DNA of 8,087 nt from Fen-1467 sp035519475 (GTDB taxonomy: Bacteria > Verrucomicrobiota > Verrucomicrobiia > Opitutales > Opitutaceae). The DNA is taken from contig DATIWI010000216.1 of assembly GCA_035519475.1 (NCBI GenBank), positions 1 to 8,087 of the forward strand, written 5' to 3'. The position numbers and the translations under genes were made by a program. Of the stretch, positions 6,334-8,087 are shown piece after piece; the first letter of the stretch is position 1, and every line of letters begins with the position of its first letter. The notes under the pieces were generated by a model. The model saw only the letters and a program-made list of their open reading frames with translations. It did not search any database and was not told where the DNA came from.

Positions 6334-6406
6334 GGGCCCGTAGCTCAACGGTCAGAGCAGAGGACTCATAATCCTTTGGTTCTGGGTTCGAATCCCAGCG
6401 GGCCCA
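6334..6406 (+). tRNA. tRNA with anticodon CAU (tRNA-Met elongator or tRNA-Ile2)
   Basis: All cloverleaf arms are intact: acceptor GGGCCCG (6334-6340) with CGGGCCC (6399-6405), D stem GCTC/GAGC (6343-6346, 6355-6358), anticodon stem GAGGA/TCCTT (6360-6364, 6372-6376) with one G-T pair at its base, loop CTCATAA with anticodon CAT at 6367-6369, T stem CTGGG/CCCAG with loop TTCGAAT (6382-6398), and discriminator A at 6406. CCA is not encoded. It is not an initiator: the anticodon stem lacks the three G-C pairs and the 1-72 pair is matched. CAU in the gene can mean elongator Met or the Ile2 tRNA whose C34 is converted to lysidine by TilS. C4-G69 and C5-G68 in the acceptor stem agree with known TilS recognition features, so Ile2 is quite possible. 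Confidence 0.95.
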
Positions 6407-6431
6407 TTCACTGCTGAGCGAAGGTCGTCCG

Positions 6432-7481
6432 ATGCCTGCCCCCAAGCGCCTTGATGAAAAGCTCGCCCGCATTCGTGCCGGGCGCGCCGCGCGCCGCGAT
6501 TTCATCATCGCCGACGCCAAGGACGCGGACATGGCGTTCGGGTTGACGGCGCCGGGGCCCCGCCGGCACCCGCCCTCCTCGCCCGGCACAGCGACGGGTG
6601 CCTGGAAATCGTTGGAAGACTACCGCCAGCAGATTCGGGACGTGGTCGCCCAGGAGATCGTGGACCTCGTGCTGCTGTCGGTCTCCAATCTCGAGCAACT
6701 GGCCATGCGCGAGCGGCTGTTCGACCGCTCCCCGGTGACAGCCGCGGCGCGGGCCAACGACACCACCGACATCTGGATGGTGCGGGGTGGAGAATATCCC
6801 ACTCTCCCCTCCCGGCCGTTTCGCACCGCGTCGATCGAACACATCAAGTACGGCCGGCTGACCGCCGACTGCACGCAGCCGCCCCTCGGGGCTGATCTCG
6901 GGCTCTATTCCCTTACGTTCACGAACAACCTCGACTGGGATCACCGCACGCTGGAGGCTTTTGCCGCCTTCCGCCACGAGGCCGAGGCCAAGCAGTTCCG
7001 TTATATTCTCGAGGTCTTCAATCCCAACATCGCCGCCGGCGTCCCCGCCCGCGCGATCGGCGCGTTTCTGAACGACCACATCGTGCGCACGCTGGCCGGT
7101 GTGCCCTCCGCAAGCCGTCCCCTCTTCCTCAAAATTCCCTACCACGGGCCGGGCCCCCTGGAAGAACTGGTCGCCTACGACCCCGGCCTGATCGTCGGCA
7201 TCCTCGGCGGCAGCGCCGGCACCACGTTCGACGCCTTCCAACTCATCCATGCCGCCCAGCAGCACGGCGCGTGGGTGGCGCTCTTTGGGCGCAAGATCAA
7301 CCTCTCCGAGCATCCGCTGACCTTCCTTTCCTTTCTGCGGCGCATCGTCGACGGCGAGATCAAGCCGGCTGAGGCGGTGCGCGCCTATCATGCCGCCCTG
7401 CAGCGCCTCGGCATCCGGCCCCACCGCCCGCTGCGTCTCGACCTGCGGCCGGGCCCGCGCTCTTCCCATTACCTGTCCTGA
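6432..7481 (+). CDS. Class I aldolase-like TIM-barrel protein (DhnA/FbaB/LacD type)
   Basis: The protein has 349 residues, cytosolic. The C-terminal half carries the pattern of DhnA-type class I aldolases: strand YILEVFNPN (191-199), LFLKIPYHGP (231-240) with K234 placed where the Schiff-base lysine is expected, the phosphate-binding turn VGILGGSAGTTFDAF (255-269), and WVALFGRKINLSEHP (281-295) followed by helices with IVDGEIKPAEAVRAYHAAL. FIIADAKDADMAFG (24-37) would be the first strand and loop. Known members cleave ketose phosphates to dihydroxyacetone phosphate or related products; the substrate here is unknown. Only six bases separate it from a D-lyxose isomerase gene, so the two probably act in one sugar pathway. 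GAAGG at 6420-6424, seven bases before the ATG, is a good ribosome site. The start lies 25 bases after the tRNA, so transcription may read through from it. The assignment rests on motif pattern, and K234 as the catalytic lysine is inference. Confidence 0.7.
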   Translation: MPAPKRLDEKLARIRAGRAARRDFIIADAKDADMAFGLTAPGPRRHPPSSPGTATGAWKSLEDYRQQIRDVVAQEIVDLVLLSVSNLEQLAMRERLFDRSPVTAAARANDTTDIWMVRGGEYPTLPSRPFRTASIEHIKYGRLTADCTQPPLGADLGLYSLTFTNNLDWDHRTLEAFAAFRHEAEAKQFRYILEVFNPNIAAGVPARAIGAFLNDHIVRTLAGVPSASRPLFLKIPYHGPGPLEELVAYDPGLIVGILGGSAGTTFDAFQLIHAAQQHGAWVALFGRKINLSEHPLTFLSFLRRIVDGEIKPAEAVRAYHAALQRLGIRPHRPLRLDLRPGPRSSHYLS

Positions 7482-7487
7482 CTTCGC

Positions 7488-8060
7488 GTGAAACGCTCCG
7501 CCATCAACGCCGCCTGCCGCGCCGCCGCCGCCTGCTTCGCGCGCCACGGCTGGGCGCTGCCGCCCCGGCCCAAATGGGATATTACCGACTTCGGCCTCGG
7601 CGATTTTGCCCGCTGGGGTCTCGTGCTGATCAACCTCGCGGCCGAACCCGAGTACTGCGAGAAGCTCATGTGGGCGGCGCGCGGCCAGACCACCCCCTGC
7701 CATACCCACGCGAAGAAAAAGGAGGACATCGTCTGCCGCGCCGGTGAACTCACCCTCAAACTCTGGCCCGCCCGGCCCGACGCGGGGGCGCCGCTTCCGG
7801 CTGCCTTCGTGGTCCCGATCAACGGCGAGCCCGCGACTGTCCGCACCGGCCAACCGTTCACCCTTGCCGCCGGTTCGCGGGTGACGCTCGTCCCCGGTGT
7901 CTGGCACGAGTTCTTCCCCGCCAGCGGCGAGTGCATCATCGGTGAGATCTCCACGGCCAACGACGACCGGCACGACAATTTTTTCCTGAATCCCGCGGTC
8001 GGCCGCTTTCCCGGCATCGAGGAGGATGAGCCCGCCATCGTGACCCTGGTTTCCGGATGA
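7488..8060 (+). CDS. D-lyxose isomerase (D-lyxose/D-mannose ketol-isomerase)
   Basis: The protein has 190 residues, cytosolic. It matches the D-lyxose isomerase family (PF07385), cupin-fold enzymes that interconvert D-lyxose with D-xylulose and often D-mannose with D-fructose using a divalent metal such as Mn. The metal-binding set is present: H72 and H74 (PCHTHAKKKED), E79, and H140 (PGVWHEFFP). KWDITDFGLGDF (29-40) and GEISTANDDRHDNFF (152-166) are further family landmarks. The length lies between the short bacterial form (about 167) and the E. coli form (about 227). Translation starts at GTG (7488), six bases after the aldolase stop codon and with no clear Shine-Dalgarno, which suggests coupling to translation of the aldolase. 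The ATG of a following frame overlaps its stop. Together these imply a polycistronic sugar-use operon. Confidence 0.9.
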   Translation: MKRSAINAACRAAAACFARHGWALPPRPKWDITDFGLGDFARWGLVLINLAAEPEYCEKLMWAARGQTTPCHTHAKKKEDIVCRAGELTLKLWPARPDAGAPLPAAFVVPINGEPATVRTGQPFTLAAGSRVTLVPGVWHEFFPASGECIIGEISTANDDRHDNFFLNPAVGRFPGIEEDEPAIVTLVSG

Positions 8061-8087
8061 CCGCAGGCGGCACAGCACGCCGCGGCC
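8057..8087 (+). CDS. Probable start of a third operon gene, truncated by the window end
   Basis: ATG at 8057 overlaps the TGA of the isomerase gene (8058-8060) in the classic ATGA arrangement of coupled genes. The frame stays open for the ten codons left (MTAGGTARRG). Nothing can be said of its product from so few residues; a sugar kinase, a dehydrogenase or a transporter component would fit the context, but this is conjecture. Confidence 0.35.
   Translation, partial: MTAGGTARRG

Noticed and set aside
6334..6432. tRNA 3' end as an integration (att) site for a mobile element
   Set aside because: No integrase, no repeat of the tRNA 3' end elsewhere in the window, and the downstream genes have the same composition as the rest.
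6408..8078. Minus-strand frame of 556 codons spanning both sugar genes
   Set aside because: It runs antisense across two recognisable genes and has shadow composition (Gly/Arg/Ala/Val rich) with no domain.

Overview
The window is GC-rich, gene-dense chromosomal DNA with long antisense shadow reading frames typical of high-GC genomes. The gene mix fits a member of the Verrucomicrobiota, perhaps an Opitutaceae-like heterotroph: a secreted esterase/SMP-30 fusion, a COG2316-type HD hydrolase, a sugar isomerase/aldolase pair, and a GC-rich inverted-repeat element between genes. This assignment is inference from gene style only; no taxonomic marker is present.

Layout from left to right: the 3' end of a homocysteine S-methyltransferase-type gene (+) converges on a two-domain secreted protein (-), with an N-terminal alpha/beta-hydrolase esterase and a C-terminal SMP-30/gluconolactonase propeller. 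Upstream of that gene lie a candidate promoter with an inverted repeat and a REP-like cluster of hairpins. Next, also on the minus strand, is the most unusual gene: a RibD-like zinc-dependent deaminase domain fused to the GHKL-type ATPase and winged-helix parts of a COG2865-like protein, placed where the AlbA_2 DNA-binding domain is normally found.

A divergent intergenic region of 153 bp separates it from a rightward run: a secreted protein of unrecognised family, a small HD-domain hydrolase, a single-pass membrane protein with a Pro/Ala-rich linker, and a tRNA with anticodon CAU whose acceptor stem looks more like tRNA-Ile2 than elongator tRNA-Met. Starting 25 nt after the tRNA is a tight carbohydrate operon: a DhnA/LacD-like class I aldolase-type TIM barrel, then a D-lyxose (D-mannose) isomerase, then probably a third gene whose ATG overlaps the isomerase stop codon and runs off the window.

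The sugar genes plausibly work together, with the isomerase making a ketose and the aldolase splitting its phosphate; a kinase is not seen here. The other genes look functionally unlinked. No insertion sequence, phage gene, CRISPR array or integrase was seen. The best candidate for something undescribed is the deaminase-ATPase-wHTH fusion.
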